DNA from: Streptomyces alboflavus
GTDB lineage: Bacteria; Actinomycetota; Actinomycetes; Streptomycetales; Streptomycetaceae
Assembly (NCBI RefSeq): GCF_000716675.1
Contig: NZ_JNXT01000004.1
Coordinates: 124,001-188,000 of the forward strand
Length of the DNA stretch: 64,000 nucleotides
Direction of reading: 5' to 3'
In this document: positions 7,405-15,726 of the stretch, piece after piece
Numbering within the stretch: position 1 is the first letter of the stretch
Layout: each line of letters opens with the position of its first letter
The notes under the pieces: model-generated
What the model was told of the DNA's origin: nothing
What the model saw: only the letters and a program-made list of their open reading frames with translations
The model's database searches: none
Translations under genes and position numbers: made by a program

Positions 7405-9486
7405 ATGCGTCACCTTTCCAGCCGCACCATCCCCCGAAGAGTGGTCGGGTCGCTCGCCGCGGCACTGCTCTGCGCGGCCGGGCTCGCGGCGCCCGCCGTC
7501 GCCAGCAGCGACACCCAGGACACGGACACCGCCCGGTCCCCCGCGGCGGACGGCGTCCGGGCCCGGGGCAGCGAGGGCCCCCGACTGCCGGACGGCCTCG
7601 CGCTCACCCCGCCGATGGGCTTCAACAACTGGAACGCCACGCACTGCCGCGCCGACTTCGACGAGTCCATGGTCAAGGGGATCGCCGACATCTTCGTCGA
7701 GAAGGGCCTCAAGGAGGCGGGGTACGAGTACGTCAACCTCGACGACTGCTGGGCGCTGCCGCAGCGCGACGCCGACGGCAAGCTGGTGCCCGACCCCAAG
7801 CGGTTCCCCGGCGGCATCAAGGCGGTCGCCGACTACGTCCATTCCAAGGGGCTGAAGCTCGGCATCTACACCAGCGCGGGCACGAAGACCTGCAACTCGG
7901 CGGGCTTCCCCGGCGCCCTCGGCCACGAGCGCAGCGACGCCCAGCAGTTCGCCGACTGGGGCGTCGACTACCTCAAGTACGACAACTGCAATAACCAGGG
8001 CGTGGACGCCAAGAAGCGCTACATCGCCATGCGGGACGCGCTGAAGGCGGCGTCGGAGACGACGGGCCGCCCGATCGTCTACAGCATCTGCGAATGGGGC
8101 GAGAACAAGCCCTGGGAGTGGGCCGCCGACGTCGGTCACCTGTGGCGCACCACGGGCGACATCAGCGACAACTGGGGCTCGATGCTCGCCATCATGAAGA
8201 AGAACCTGCCGCTCGCGCGGCACGCGGGACCCGGCCGCTGGAACGACCCCGACATGCTGGAGGTCGGCAACGGCGGCATGACGGCCACCGAGTACCGCAC
8301 CCACTTCTCCATGTGGTCGATCATGGCCGCGCCGCTGCTCATCGGCTCCGACCTGCGCAAGGTCTCCCCCGAGACCTTCGACATCCTCGGCAACAGGGAA
8401 GTCATCGCCGTCGACCAGGACCCGCTGGGCAAGCAGGGCCACGTCGTCTCGTCCGAGGGCGGGCGCTGGGTCGTCGCCAAGGAGATGAAGGACGGCAGCC
8501 GCGCCGTCGCCCTGTTCAACGAGACCGGCAGCCCGAAGACCATCACCACGACCGCGAAGGCCGTGGGCCTGCCCGCCGCCGACGGCTACTCCCTGCGCGA
8601 CCTGTGGAAGCACGAGAGCTACAACGTCGCGGGCACCATCTCGGCGACCGTGCCCGCGCACGGCACGGTCCTGGTCCGGGTCGCGGCCGACGGCCAGTGG
8701 CAGGACAAGCCGCCCGCCGTCGACCTCGGCGCCGCCGACCCGCTGGTGGAGGCGGGCAAGTCCGAGAAGCTGCTCACCAAGGTCGCCAACCGCGGCAGCA
8801 CGGACGCGCGCGACGTCCGCGTCTCCCTCACCGGACCCTCCGGCTGGCGACTGAAGGCGACCTCCCCGACTCGTGCGTCGGCCCTGCGCACGGGCGAGGT
8901 CCTCGGCACGTCCTGGCAGGTGACGGCGCCTAGGGACGCCAAGCCCGGCACGTACGCCCTCGACCTGAAGGCGAGCCACCGCGCCCCCGGCGGCGGCCGC
9001 GTCCAGCTCCGACAGCCGGTCACAGCGCGGGTCGTGGTGGCACCGCCCGCGGGCGACACCGCGCTCAGCGGCCTGCCGTGGCTGTCCACCACCAACGGCT
9101 GGGGCCCCGTCGAGAAGGACACCAGCAACGGTGAGAGCGCCGCGGGCGACGGCAAGCCGCTCACCATCGGCGGCAAGGTGTACGCCAAGGGGCTCGGTGT
9201 GCACGCGGAGAGCACCGTCGAGTACTACGCGGGCGGGGCCTGCGAGAAGCTGACGGCCCAGGTCGGCGTCGACGACGAGAAGCCGGACAAGGGCACCGTC
9301 GCCTTCCAGGTCTGGGCCGACGGAAAGCTCGCCGCCGCCACCGGCGTCCTCACCACCGCCGACCCCGCCGAGGCGGTCTCGGCCGACGTGCGCGGCGCCG
9401 AGGTGATCCGCCTCGTCGTCACGGACGGCGGCGACGGCATCGACTCGGACCACGCGGACTGGGCGGAGCCGGTGCTGGGCTGCTGA
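7405..9486 (+). CDS. Secreted GH27 alpha-galactosidase with NEW3 and NPCBM domains
   Basis: A 693-residue exoenzyme that hydrolyses terminal alpha-galactosyl residues. Residues 1-34 are a Sec-type signal peptide. The GH27 barrel begins at LTPPMGFNNWNA, carries the nucleophile motif YLKYDNC (Asp193) and the acid/base region RWNDPDML (Asp281/Asp283). A beta-sandwich ends it near residue 430. A NEW3-type domain follows (about 445-545). The last roughly 140 residues are an NPCBM carbohydrate-binding domain (KGLGVHAESTVEYY, DSDHADWAEPVL). It is divergent from a sugar ABC operon, consistent with external cleavage followed by uptake. Confidence 0.93.
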   Translation: MRHLSSRTIPRRVVGSLAAALLCAAGLAAPAVASSDTQDTDTARSPAADGVRARGSEGPRLPDGLALTPPMGFNNWNATHCRADFDESMVKGIADIFVEKGLKEAGYEYVNLDDCWALPQRDADGKLVPDPKRFPGGIKAVADYVHSKGLKLGIYTSAGTKTCNSAGFPGALGHERSDAQQFADWGVDYLKYDNCNNQGVDAKKRYIAMRDALKAASETTGRPIVYSICEWGENKPWEWAADVGHLWRTTGDISDNWGSMLAIMKKNLPLARHAGPGRWNDPDMLEVGNGGMTATEYRTHFSMWSIMAAPLLIGSDLRKVSPETFDILGNREVIAVDQDPLGKQGHVVSSEGGRWVVAKEMKDGSRAVALFNETGSPKTITTTAKAVGLPAADGYSLRDLWKHESYNVAGTISATVPAHGTVLVRVAADGQWQDKPPAVDLGAADPLVEAGKSEKLLTKVANRGSTDARDVRVSLTGPSGWRLKATSPTRASALRTGEVLGTSWQVTAPRDAKPGTYALDLKASHRAPGGGRVQLRQPVTARVVVAPPAGDTALSGLPWLSTTNGWGPVEKDTSNGESAAGDGKPLTIGGKVYAKGLGVHAESTVEYYAGGACEKLTAQVGVDDEKPDKGTVAFQVWADGKLAAATGVLTTADPAEAVSADVRGAEVIRLVVTDGGDGIDSDHADWAEPVLGC

Positions 9487-9507
9487 GTTCGCGCCCTGGC
9501 GCGGCTG

Positions 9508-9542
9508 GGGCCCGGCCCTGTCCCCACGACTCGGCCGGGCCC
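9508..9542. terminator. Hairpin between convergent alpha-galactosidase and GNAT genes
   Basis: Perfect 10-bp arms GGGCCCGGCC and GGCCGGGCCC enclose a 15-base loop. The hairpin lies 22 bases past the alpha-galactosidase stop codon. There is no U-tract, as is usual for streptomycete terminators. It probably works in both directions. Confidence 0.6.
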
Positions 9543-9547
9543 ACTCT

Positions 9548-9584
9548 GCGGGTCACGGCGTGCGCCAGCGGGTCACGGGGTGCG
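9548..9584. repeat. 17-bp direct repeat covering the GNAT stop codon
   Basis: GCGGGTCACGGCGTGCG (9548-9564) and GCGGGTCACGGGGTGCG (9568-9584) differ at one base and are 20 bp apart. The right copy contains the stop codon of the GNAT gene (9575-9573). The left copy repeats it just downstream, so a second in-sequence TGA follows. Confidence 0.75.
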
Positions 9585-10271
9585 GAAGCCCCGGAAGGTC
9601 ACCGACTTGCGGCTCTCGAACCCGAGCCGCTCGTAGAGCGCGATGGCACCGGTGTTCGCCTCGGCCACGTGCAGGAACGGCCGCTCGCCCCGGGCGAGAA
9701 TGCGCTCGACCAGCGCGAGCACCAGACGGGCGGCGTGGCCCTGGCCGCGTGCCTCGGGGGCCGTGCACACGGCGCTTATCTCGGTCCAGCCGGGAGGCCG
9801 CAGCCGCTCGCCCGCCATCGCCACCAGCCGTCCTCGCACGCGGATCCCGAGATAGGTGCCGAGTTCACAGGTGCGGGGCCAGAACGGTCCTGGTGCGGCC
9901 CGCGCGACGAGGTCGAGCATGTCCGGCACGTCCTCCGGCCCCAGCTCCAGGAGCGCGGCATCGGCGGCTGGACGTGGAGCACCGGCCTGGCGGCCCGGCC
10001 ACAGCATCTGCCGCCCCTCCAACTCGAAGACCGGCTCCCAGTCCGACGGCGGGAGCGCCGGGCTGCTGAACATGTCGGCGAAACCGCCGCTGCCGAGCAG
10101 TCGCGCCAGATCGGCCCAGTCCGTCGCGTCGGGCTCGGCCGGCACCGCACAGAAGGTCGCGACCCCCGGCAGATACGTGACAGCCTGCCCGCACCGGCGG
10201 GCCAGCTCCGCGTGCTGCCCGAGCAGCGACTGGGCGACGGGATGGTCGAGCACGGCGGCATCACTGGTCAC
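9573..10271 (-). CDS. GNAT-family N-acetyltransferase
   Basis: A 232-residue protein. The C-terminal half is a GNAT fold with the acetyl-CoA loop TAPEARGQGHAARLVLALVERI and the final ANTGAIALYERLGFESR. The first roughly 110 residues are less conserved and may form a second, degenerate GNAT-like lobe. The substrate is unknown. It is convergent with the alpha-galactosidase gene. Confidence 0.82.
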   Translation of the reverse strand: MTSDAAVLDHPVAQSLLGQHAELARRCGQAVTYLPGVATFCAVPAEPDATDWADLARLLGSGGFADMFSSPALPPSDWEPVFELEGRQMLWPGRQAGAPRPAADAALLELGPEDVPDMLDLVARAAPGPFWPRTCELGTYLGIRVRGRLVAMAGERLRPPGWTEISAVCTAPEARGQGHAARLVLALVERILARGERPFLHVAEANTGAIALYERLGFESRKSVTFRGFRTP

Positions 10272-10320
10272 CGGCCGATCCTCCCATCCCGGCAGCCCCC
10301 GGCGGCACGGGGGGCCAAGG

Positions 10321-11103
10321 TCATGTCCGGTTGCGACGACGCACGCGAGGCCCTTCGCGGTGCCTCACCTTCCGTGGCGGAGCCTTCTTCGCGGCCTCGG
10401 CCTCGGCCTTTCTGCCGGAGCGACGCTGCCAGAACTCGTGGATCGTCACCCAGGCGACGCCCAGACCCAACACCGCGCCCAGGAAGGCCAGCACCGCGAT
10501 CGCGTCGTCCTTGGCGCGCCGGGCCGTGTGCGCCGCCGTCGCGTCGACGCGGGCTCTCTGCATGAAGGGCGGCTTCTCGAAGAGGACGTTGTCCGTGTCG
10601 CGGTAGTACGCCGTGACCGTGAGGGCGAGAGCCATGGTGCCCGTCGCGGACGGCTTGACGATCCATCGCCATTTCGCCTTGTCGTCAGGCGTGAGCACGT
10701 TCTGCCGCGCGGAGGAGAGTGCCGTGCATCTGACGCCCGCCCCGCTGCAGTGCAGCTTGACGCCCACGAGGGTGCCGACCTGCAGCTCACCCGTGTGCTG
10801 CAAGTCCTTGCGCGCACCCTGCGATTCTGCGGCGCGGAACCCTGCCACTTCCGCCTGGAACTCAAATGCTCGACCGACCTTCGCCGAACGAAGACGCGTA
10901 TAGCTGATCCGGCCTTCGAACATCTCCTTGCGGCTCTCGATGATTTCCTGTCCGTACAGAGCTTGGCTCTCCGGGTCGTCACCCCCGCTCGGCCTACCCG
11001 CACATGAGGTCACCAGCAGAGCGACGAGCGCGGCACCAACTGTCCACGCGGCCGCCCGAGGTGCTGTGACTCTCTTCCGGCTCGGATCCCTCTGCGCTGC
11101 CAT
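10321..11103 (-). CDS. Lipoprotein with a C-terminal membrane helix, unknown function
   Basis: A 260-residue protein from ATG 11103. A basic N terminus and hydrophobic segment end in a lipobox-like LVTSC (Cys about 34), suggesting lipid anchoring outside the membrane. A long extracytoplasmic strand-rich domain with two Cys (LHCSGAGVRCTAL) follows. A strong membrane helix (about 202-222, IAVLAFLGAVLGLGVAWVTI) leads to a basic cytoplasmic tail rich in Arg and Lys. Anchors at both ends are unusual, and the lipobox could instead be part of an ordinary first membrane helix. I do not recognise the family. Confidence 0.65.
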   Translation of the reverse strand: MAAQRDPSRKRVTAPRAAAWTVGAALVALLVTSCAGRPSGGDDPESQALYGQEIIESRKEMFEGRISYTRLRSAKVGRAFEFQAEVAGFRAAESQGARKDLQHTGELQVGTLVGVKLHCSGAGVRCTALSSARQNVLTPDDKAKWRWIVKPSATGTMALALTVTAYYRDTDNVLFEKPPFMQRARVDATAAHTARRAKDDAIAVLAFLGAVLGLGVAWVTIHEFWQRRSGRKAEAEAAKKAPPRKVRHREGPRVRRRNRT

Positions 11104-11247
11104 CGTGATCGCCTGACGCTCCCCCCGTTGGGGGCATCGTGCCGCAACTGGCCGCGGGCCGCTGGCCGTTCACACGGTGTCGACGAGATTCGGCCAGTCC
11201 TCACGTGCGGCGACCTCCCTGAGTCGCCGGAGCCGCCGCGAACGGGC

Positions 11248-12219
11248 TCAGCGATTGGCGACCGGCCGCAGCTGTCCGACCGTCGCGTCGGGGAACGCCC
11301 GCAGCGCCGCCGCGGCCGCGCCCACCAGGCCCGCGTCGGTGCCCATCAGGGCCGGGGCCACGGCCAGGCCGCCGACGAACGACAGGGTGGCGTACTCCCG
11401 CAGGGCGCGGCGCAGGGGCGCGAACAGGAGGTCGCCGGCCATCGCCACGCCCCCGCCGATCACCGCGATGTCGATCTCTACGAGCGTGGCCGTGGCGGCG
11501 ATGCCCGCCGCTAGGGCCTTCGCCGCGCGGTCGAAGGAGGCGACGGCGACCGGGTCGCCCGCGCGGGCCGCGCGGGCCACGGCGGCGGCGGAGGTGTCGC
11601 CGTCGGGTCCGGGGAGCCAGCCGTTCTCCAGGGCACGCCGGGCGATGTTCGGGCCGCTCGCGATGCGCTCGACGCAGCCGCGCCCGCCGCACGGGCACGG
11701 GTCGCCGTCGAGGTCGACGCTGATGTGCCCGATGTGGCCCGCGTTGCCGGTGGGGCCGGGGTGCAGGGAGCCGTCCAGGATAAGGCCGCCGCCGACGCCG
11801 GTGGACACCACCATGCACAGCGCGTTGTCGTGGCCGCGGGCGGCGCCCTGCCAGTGCTCGGCGGCCGTCATCGCCACGCCGTCGCCCACCAGCTCGACGG
11901 GCCGGCCACCCGCGGCGGAGCGCACCCGTTCGACCAGGGGATAGTCCCGCCAGCCGGGGACGTTGACCGGGCTGACCGTGCCCGCGCTCGCGTCGACCGG
12001 TCCCGCGCTGCCGATGCCGACCGCGCGGACGAGCCCCCACGGCTCGCCTGCCGTCAGCTCGCCGAGCACCTCTTCGACCGCGCGCATCACGGTGTCGCCG
12101 TCCTCGCGCGCGGGCGTCGGCCGCTGGGCGCGCAGCAGGATCCGGCCCCGGCCGTCCACGAGGGCTCCGGCGATCTTGGTGCCGCCGATGTCGAGTGCGG
12201 CGACGAGGTCCGTGGGCAT
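11248..12219 (-). CDS. ROK-family sugar kinase (glucokinase-like)
   Basis: A 323-residue kinase that probably phosphorylates a hexose with ATP in the cytoplasm. It has the N-terminal phosphate-binding ALDIGGTKIAGALVD, a catalytic Asp region (PVELVGDGVAMTAAEHW), GTGVGGGL, and the ROK zinc site GHIGHISVD...PCPCGGRGCVE. The absence of an N-terminal helix-turn-helix separates it from ROK repressors. ATG 12219 follows an AGGAGAT ribosome site. It is divergent from a LacI regulator, so its expression probably responds to the same sugar. Confidence 0.9.
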   Translation of the reverse strand: MPTDLVAALDIGGTKIAGALVDGRGRILLRAQRPTPAREDGDTVMRAVEEVLGELTAGEPWGLVRAVGIGSAGPVDASAGTVSPVNVPGWRDYPLVERVRSAAGGRPVELVGDGVAMTAAEHWQGAARGHDNALCMVVSTGVGGGLILDGSLHPGPTGNAGHIGHISVDLDGDPCPCGGRGCVERIASGPNIARRALENGWLPGPDGDTSAAAVARAARAGDPVAVASFDRAAKALAAGIAATATLVEIDIAVIGGGVAMAGDLLFAPLRRALREYATLSFVGGLAVAPALMGTDAGLVGAAAAALRAFPDATVGQLRPVANR

Positions 12220-12555
12220 CAGTGTCAGATCTCCTGGTGAAAGGGCAGGCCGGAGAGTGCGGTGCATAGTCTCTCGTGCATCTGACAACGTTGTCCAGGT
12301 CCTATGCTCGACGCCACATGCGAGGCACACGCATACGACCGGGCGCGCACCGCCCCGGGCGGACCCCGGGCGACGCGGATGCGGACCCCGGTGGACGAGG
12401 ACGTACGACCCCCGATGGATAGTGGACGTCGCAGTACGGACGTCACCGTACACAGGGGGAAGCACAGAGGTGGAAGTCTGAACTTCCTCACGTGAAGCAC
12501 CGACGTTACGCAGACTGAGATCCGCACCAGTGGACGACAGACAGGACAGCGCACC
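12220..12555. other. 336-bp divergent regulatory region between ROK kinase and LacI genes
   Basis: There is no coding sequence here. Beside the palindrome listed separately it holds GTACGG-ACGTCA-CCGTAC (12434-12451), a 6-bp inverted repeat, and a G-rich run at 12455-12460. A TATGCT at 12303-12308 could be a -10 for the LacI side. I could not find a well-spaced -35 for it. Confidence 0.45.
12284..12295. promoter_or_regulatory. LacI-type operator, perfect 12-bp palindrome
   Basis: GACAACGTTGTC is a perfect palindrome with the central CG and flanking AA/TT typical of LacI/GalR operators. It lies 65 bp upstream of the ROK kinase start and 261 bp upstream of the LacI start. The adjacent LacI protein is the obvious binder, giving autoregulation and control of the kinase. 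That link is inference. Confidence 0.7.
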
Positions 12556-13644
12556 GTGGCAGAGACCGCCCGCACCCCCGTCTCCCGGCTCCGTACGGAC
12601 GGGAGCACTTCGGACGGCACCGCGGACCCCAAGAGCCGTTACGGCAACCGGCCGACCATGAAGGACGTCGCCGCGCGTGCGGGCGTGGGCCTGAAGACGG
12701 TGTCGCGCGTCGTGAACGGCGAGCCCGGCGTCACGCCCGACACCGAGCGCCGGGTCCAGGAGGCCATCGAGGCGCTGGGCTTCCGGCGCAACGACAGCGC
12801 GCGGGTGCTGCGCAAGGGCCGCACGGCGAGCATCGGCCTGGTCCTGGAGGACCTGGCCGACCCGTTCTACGGTCCGCTCAGCCGGGCCGTGGAGGAGGTC
12901 GCCCGCGCGCACGGGGCACTGCTCATCAACGGCTCCAGCGCCGAGGACCCGGACCGCGAGCAGGAGTTGGTGCTCGCGCTGTGCGCCCGCCGGGTGGACG
13001 GGCTCGTGGTGATTCCGGCGGGCGACGACCACCGCTATCTGGAGCCGGAGATCGCCGCCGGTGTCGCCACGGTGTTCGTGGACCGGCCGCCGGGGCGGAT
13101 CGACGCCGACGTGGTGCTGTCCGACAGCTTCGGGGGCGCGCGCGACGGGGTGGCGCATCTGGTCGCCCACGGCCACCGCCGGATCGGCTTCATCGGTGAC
13201 CAGCCGCGGATCCACACCGCGATAGAGCGCCTGCGCGGCTACCGCGCGGCGATGGCGGAGGCCGACATCGACGTCGACGAGTCCTGGGTGTCGCTCGGCC
13301 CCACGGACCCCGACCGGGTCCGGCGCGCGGCCGAGTCGATGCTGTCGGGCCCCTCCCCCGTCACCGCCGTCTTCGCGGGCAACAACCGCGTGACGGTCAC
13401 GGTCGTACGTGTCCTCGCGGGCCTCCCCCGCCCCGTGGCCCTCGTCGGCTTCGACGACATCGAGCTGGCCGACCTGCTGAGCCCCGGCGTGACGGTGGTC
13501 GCCCAGGACGCGGCCCAGCTGGGGCGCACGGCGGCGGAGCGGCTGTTCCGGCAGCTCGACGGGGCCTCGGACGCGCCGGAGCGCATCGAGCTGCCGACGC
13601 GGTTGATCACGCGCGGGTCGGGGGAGCTGCGGCCCGCCGACTGA
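12556..13644 (+). CDS. LacI-family transcriptional regulator
   Basis: A 362-residue sugar-responsive repressor. After a 34-residue hydrophilic extension, the DNA-binding headpiece reads MKDVAARAGVGLKTVSRVVNG. The hinge helix is NDSARVLRKGRTASIGLVL, and a periplasmic-binding-protein-like effector domain runs to the end (GHRRIGFIGD, VALVGFDDIELADLL). GTG 12556 is used as the start, with ATG 12658 as an alternative that would begin at the headpiece. It is divergent from the ROK kinase with a palindromic operator between, so it probably controls that kinase and itself, and perhaps the nearby sugar transporter genes. Confidence 0.88.
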   Translation: MAETARTPVSRLRTDGSTSDGTADPKSRYGNRPTMKDVAARAGVGLKTVSRVVNGEPGVTPDTERRVQEAIEALGFRRNDSARVLRKGRTASIGLVLEDLADPFYGPLSRAVEEVARAHGALLINGSSAEDPDREQELVLALCARRVDGLVVIPAGDDHRYLEPEIAAGVATVFVDRPPGRIDADVVLSDSFGGARDGVAHLVAHGHRRIGFIGDQPRIHTAIERLRGYRAAMAEADIDVDESWVSLGPTDPDRVRRAAESMLSGPSPVTAVFAGNNRVTVTVVRVLAGLPRPVALVGFDDIELADLLSPGVTVVAQDAAQLGRTAAERLFRQLDGASDAPERIELPTRLITRGSGELRPAD

Positions 13645-13662
13645 GGTCCCGGGCCGCAGAGG

Positions 13663-14037
13663 TCAGCCGGCCTGGCAGTCGGTGGGCCGGACGCTCTGTA
13701 CGGCGTCCAACTTGTTCCTCCACTCCCAGTTGGTGCTCCGGTCCCCCGTCCAGATCGTCCGGTAGAGGCATTGGCCGGGCCTGACCCAGTCGATCGCGTA
13801 CACCGTGACGTCGGCGTTCGACTCGAAGGAGGCGGCGTTGTCGTGCAGCGGCGCCGGTACGTCGGCGTAGCCCGGCGGGCGGTAGCACCAACTCGCCCCC
13901 GTGTAGCCGGGTTGGGTGTAGAAGCAGACGTCACCCGCTCCGCGTTCCCGGGTGGGTGCGGCTTCGGCGGACGCCGGGGCGGCGGACAGGGACGCGGCAG
14001 CGAGGGCAAGGGCGAGAGCGGCGGTGCGGCGATGCAT
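13663..14037 (-). CDS. Small secreted protein, peptidase inhibitor I36-like
   Basis: A 124-residue exported protein. A Sec signal (HRRTAALALALAAASLSAAPASAEA) is followed by a compact Cys-containing domain. The pattern CFYTQPGYTG-SWCYRPPG and DNAASFESNADVTVYAI resembles the SMPI/I36 protease inhibitor and beta/gamma-crystallin-like fold. ATG 14037 is chosen so that the signal peptide is at the N terminus. The role may be inhibition of extracellular proteases, which is an inference from family resemblance. Confidence 0.72.
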   Translation of the reverse strand: MHRRTAALALALAAASLSAAPASAEAAPTRERGAGDVCFYTQPGYTGASWCYRPPGYADVPAPLHDNAASFESNADVTVYAIDWVRPGQCLYRTIWTGDRSTNWEWRNKLDAVQSVRPTDCQAG

Positions 14038-14347
14038 GTCGGAGGGATCTCCCAGAGGTGGTGGCCGACACTGAACATGCCGCCTCTGCCCAGGCCCGGC
14101 GCAGCTCACGCGCCATGACACCCGCAGCGGTGACTAGTCATACCGCAGCCGTCACAGGGGCGGACTCGGTTCACGCGTCGGGCGGTCACCCCGGCCCACC
14201 CCACCGCACCCCGCTCGTGCGTCAGCGTTTCAGCCCCGCGGTCGATGTGATCAAGTCAAAAGGGCCACACCCGCGCGGACTGGGAAATTCCGCTGGCAGG
14301 CTCTCTCCTCGACCGAAGCACAATCATGAGCGCGAGGGGGAAAACCT
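14038..14347. other. 310-bp divergent region between two small secreted-protein genes
   Basis: No gene is seen. The region contains TGACTAGTCA (14131-14140), a perfect 10-bp palindrome with the rare CTAG tetranucleotide, flanked by GCGG and CCGC. It also contains a stretch TTGACTTGATCACATCG on the minus strand around 14246-14262. No convincing full promoter was found for either side. Confidence 0.4.
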
Positions 14348-14794
14348 GTGAAGATCCGTAAGACCGTGGCCTTGGCGGCCGGGACCCTGATGCTCGCCGG
14401 CGGCACCGTCGTAGGCGCCCAGACCAGCGCCTTCGCCGAAGAAGACGTCCCCGGGGACGAGTTGGTGGAGGTCGGCAGCAACGGCACCTGCACCTACTCG
14501 AACTGGGGCGGCCGGTTCCTCTGCAAGTCGAACGTGAAGCTCAAGCTCCCCAACGGCACGTGGCAGGCCTTCGTCATCGGCACCGACAACCGCCCCTACA
14601 CGAAGTGGAAGGGCAACATGTCGTGGAAGAACATGGGCGGCAAGTGCTACAAGCCCGGCCAGCGCTCCATCGACGTGGAATGGACCAACGGCTGGAACTT
14701 CGCGATCACCTGCATCGGCGGTGACGGGAACCGCTGGTACAACGAGCGCTACACGTCCGGGCGCTGGTCCGGCTGGGACCGCTCCCGCACCTGA
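14348..14794 (+). CDS. Small secreted protein of unknown function
   Basis: A 148-residue protein with a clear Sec signal (KIRKTVALAAGTLMLAGGTVVGAQTSAFA) and a mature part rich in Trp, Asn, Gly and Lys. Four Cys (CTYSNWGGRFLC, GKCY, ITCIGG) probably form two disulfides. The start is GTG 14348 after a GAGGGG run. Trp-rich, disulfide-bonded secreted domains of this kind often bind carbohydrate or protein, but no family is recognised. It is divergent from the I36-like gene. Confidence 0.68.
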   Translation: MKIRKTVALAAGTLMLAGGTVVGAQTSAFAEEDVPGDELVEVGSNGTCTYSNWGGRFLCKSNVKLKLPNGTWQAFVIGTDNRPYTKWKGNMSWKNMGGKCYKPGQRSIDVEWTNGWNFAITCIGGDGNRWYNERYTSGRWSGWDRSRT

Positions 14795-14815
14795 TCCACT
14801 GCCGGGCGGAACATG

Positions 14816-14864
14816 CCGACGGCCCGCACCCCCGAGCACGCGTGGCAGGGGTGCGGGCCGTCGG
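14816..14864. terminator. Perfect 17-bp stem terminator
   Basis: Arms CCGACGGCCCGCACCCC (14816-14832) and GGGGTGCGGGCCGTCGG (14848-14864) pair without mismatch around a 15-base loop. It lies between a plus-strand secreted-protein gene and a minus-strand membrane-protein gene that end here, so it should terminate both. Confidence 0.8.
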
Positions 14865-14877
14865 TCCGCGCCGGGCG

Positions 14878-15726
14878 CTACCCGTGGGGATCGCTCGTGA
14901 CGACCTTCCCCTGCCGGTCCAGCGCGTCGATGGTGCGGTACTCCCCCTCGGCTCCGGGCCTGCTGCGCACGAAGGTGAGGAACGTGCCGTCGGGGCTCAG
15001 AGGAACCGTCCGCCGGGCTCCGTCGGCCCAGGTGATGCGGACCGTCACGGCGGGTTCGGCGGCGCGCCCGTAGAGCGTGTCGTAGCCGGGCATCTCGGTG
15101 GTTCCGCCGCCGGTCCACAGCGGGAGCCGGTCCAAGGGGGTCGCGCCCGCGCCGTTCGAGCACTCGGTGCCGCCGCCCTCGGCTGTGCCGTCGTCGGCGA
15201 CGTACCGCGTGTGCAGGCAGGTGCCGCCGCTCTTGTTGGGTGCCTGCCAGACCTCCATCGTCCGGCGCCCGTCCGGCATCGGGCCCGCCACGAGGAGCCG
15301 GGCCCGGTCCAGGTCGACCTCCCCCATGCCGTCGTCCTGGACGCGGGTGAGCCCGTCGACCACTCCCGACGGGAGCACCCCCATGGCGTCCGCCATCGCT
15401 GTCACTCCTCCCAGTGCCATGACCGTGGCCGCGGCGACGAGCCAGCGGCGTCGGGTGCCGCGCACACGGACGCGCGGCTTTCGTGGTTCGCGGACGGGGC
15501 CGCGCGGCTGTCGTGCCGCCTCGGCGTGGCTGCGCAGCTGTCGTGCCGCCTTGGCGTGACCGCGTGCTTCCGGCTGGTCCGCGAGGATCCTGGCCAGGAC
15601 GGCCCGGCCCTCCGGTGTCCGGGCGGCGCCGTTGAACTCGTCCCCGCGCGCCGGGTCAGCGGGGCCGAGGGTGCGCCGTGTGTACGCCAGCGCCTCCTGC
15701 GTCGTCTCCGTCCGCCGCGCGCTCAT
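14878..15726 (-). CDS. Membrane protein coupled to an ECF sigma factor
   Basis: A 282-residue protein. The cytoplasmic N-terminal part (about 90 residues) starts with ALAYTRRTLGPADPARGDEFNG and is followed by a basic stretch. One membrane helix (about 94-112, RWLVAAATVMALGGVTAMA) leads to an extracytoplasmic domain of about 165 residues. The gene's ATG (15726) overlaps the sigma factor's TGA in an ATGA pair, so the two are co-translated. This arrangement suggests an anti-sigma or signal-sensing role. The sequence lacks an obvious zinc-finger anti-sigma motif, so the role is unproven. Confidence 0.7.
   Translation of the reverse strand: MSARRTETTQEALAYTRRTLGPADPARGDEFNGAARTPEGRAVLARILADQPEARGHAKAARQLRSHAEAARQPRGPVREPRKPRVRVRGTRRRWLVAAATVMALGGVTAMADAMGVLPSGVVDGLTRVQDDGMGEVDLDRARLLVAGPMPDGRRTMEVWQAPNKSGGTCLHTRYVADDGTAEGGGTECSNGAGATPLDRLPLWTGGGTTEMPGYDTLYGRAAEPAVTVRITWADGARRTVPLSPDGTFLTFVRSRPGAEGEYRTIDALDRQGKVVTSDPHG

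Noticed and set aside
7333..9453. A 706-codon open frame on the minus strand
   Set aside because: It lies opposite the well-supported alpha-galactosidase gene and has no family features.
11248..13215. A single 655-codon minus-strand protein including the ROK kinase
   Set aside because: The upstream part is antisense to the LacI gene and crosses a divergent promoter region. The kinase has its own ATG and ribosome site at 12219.
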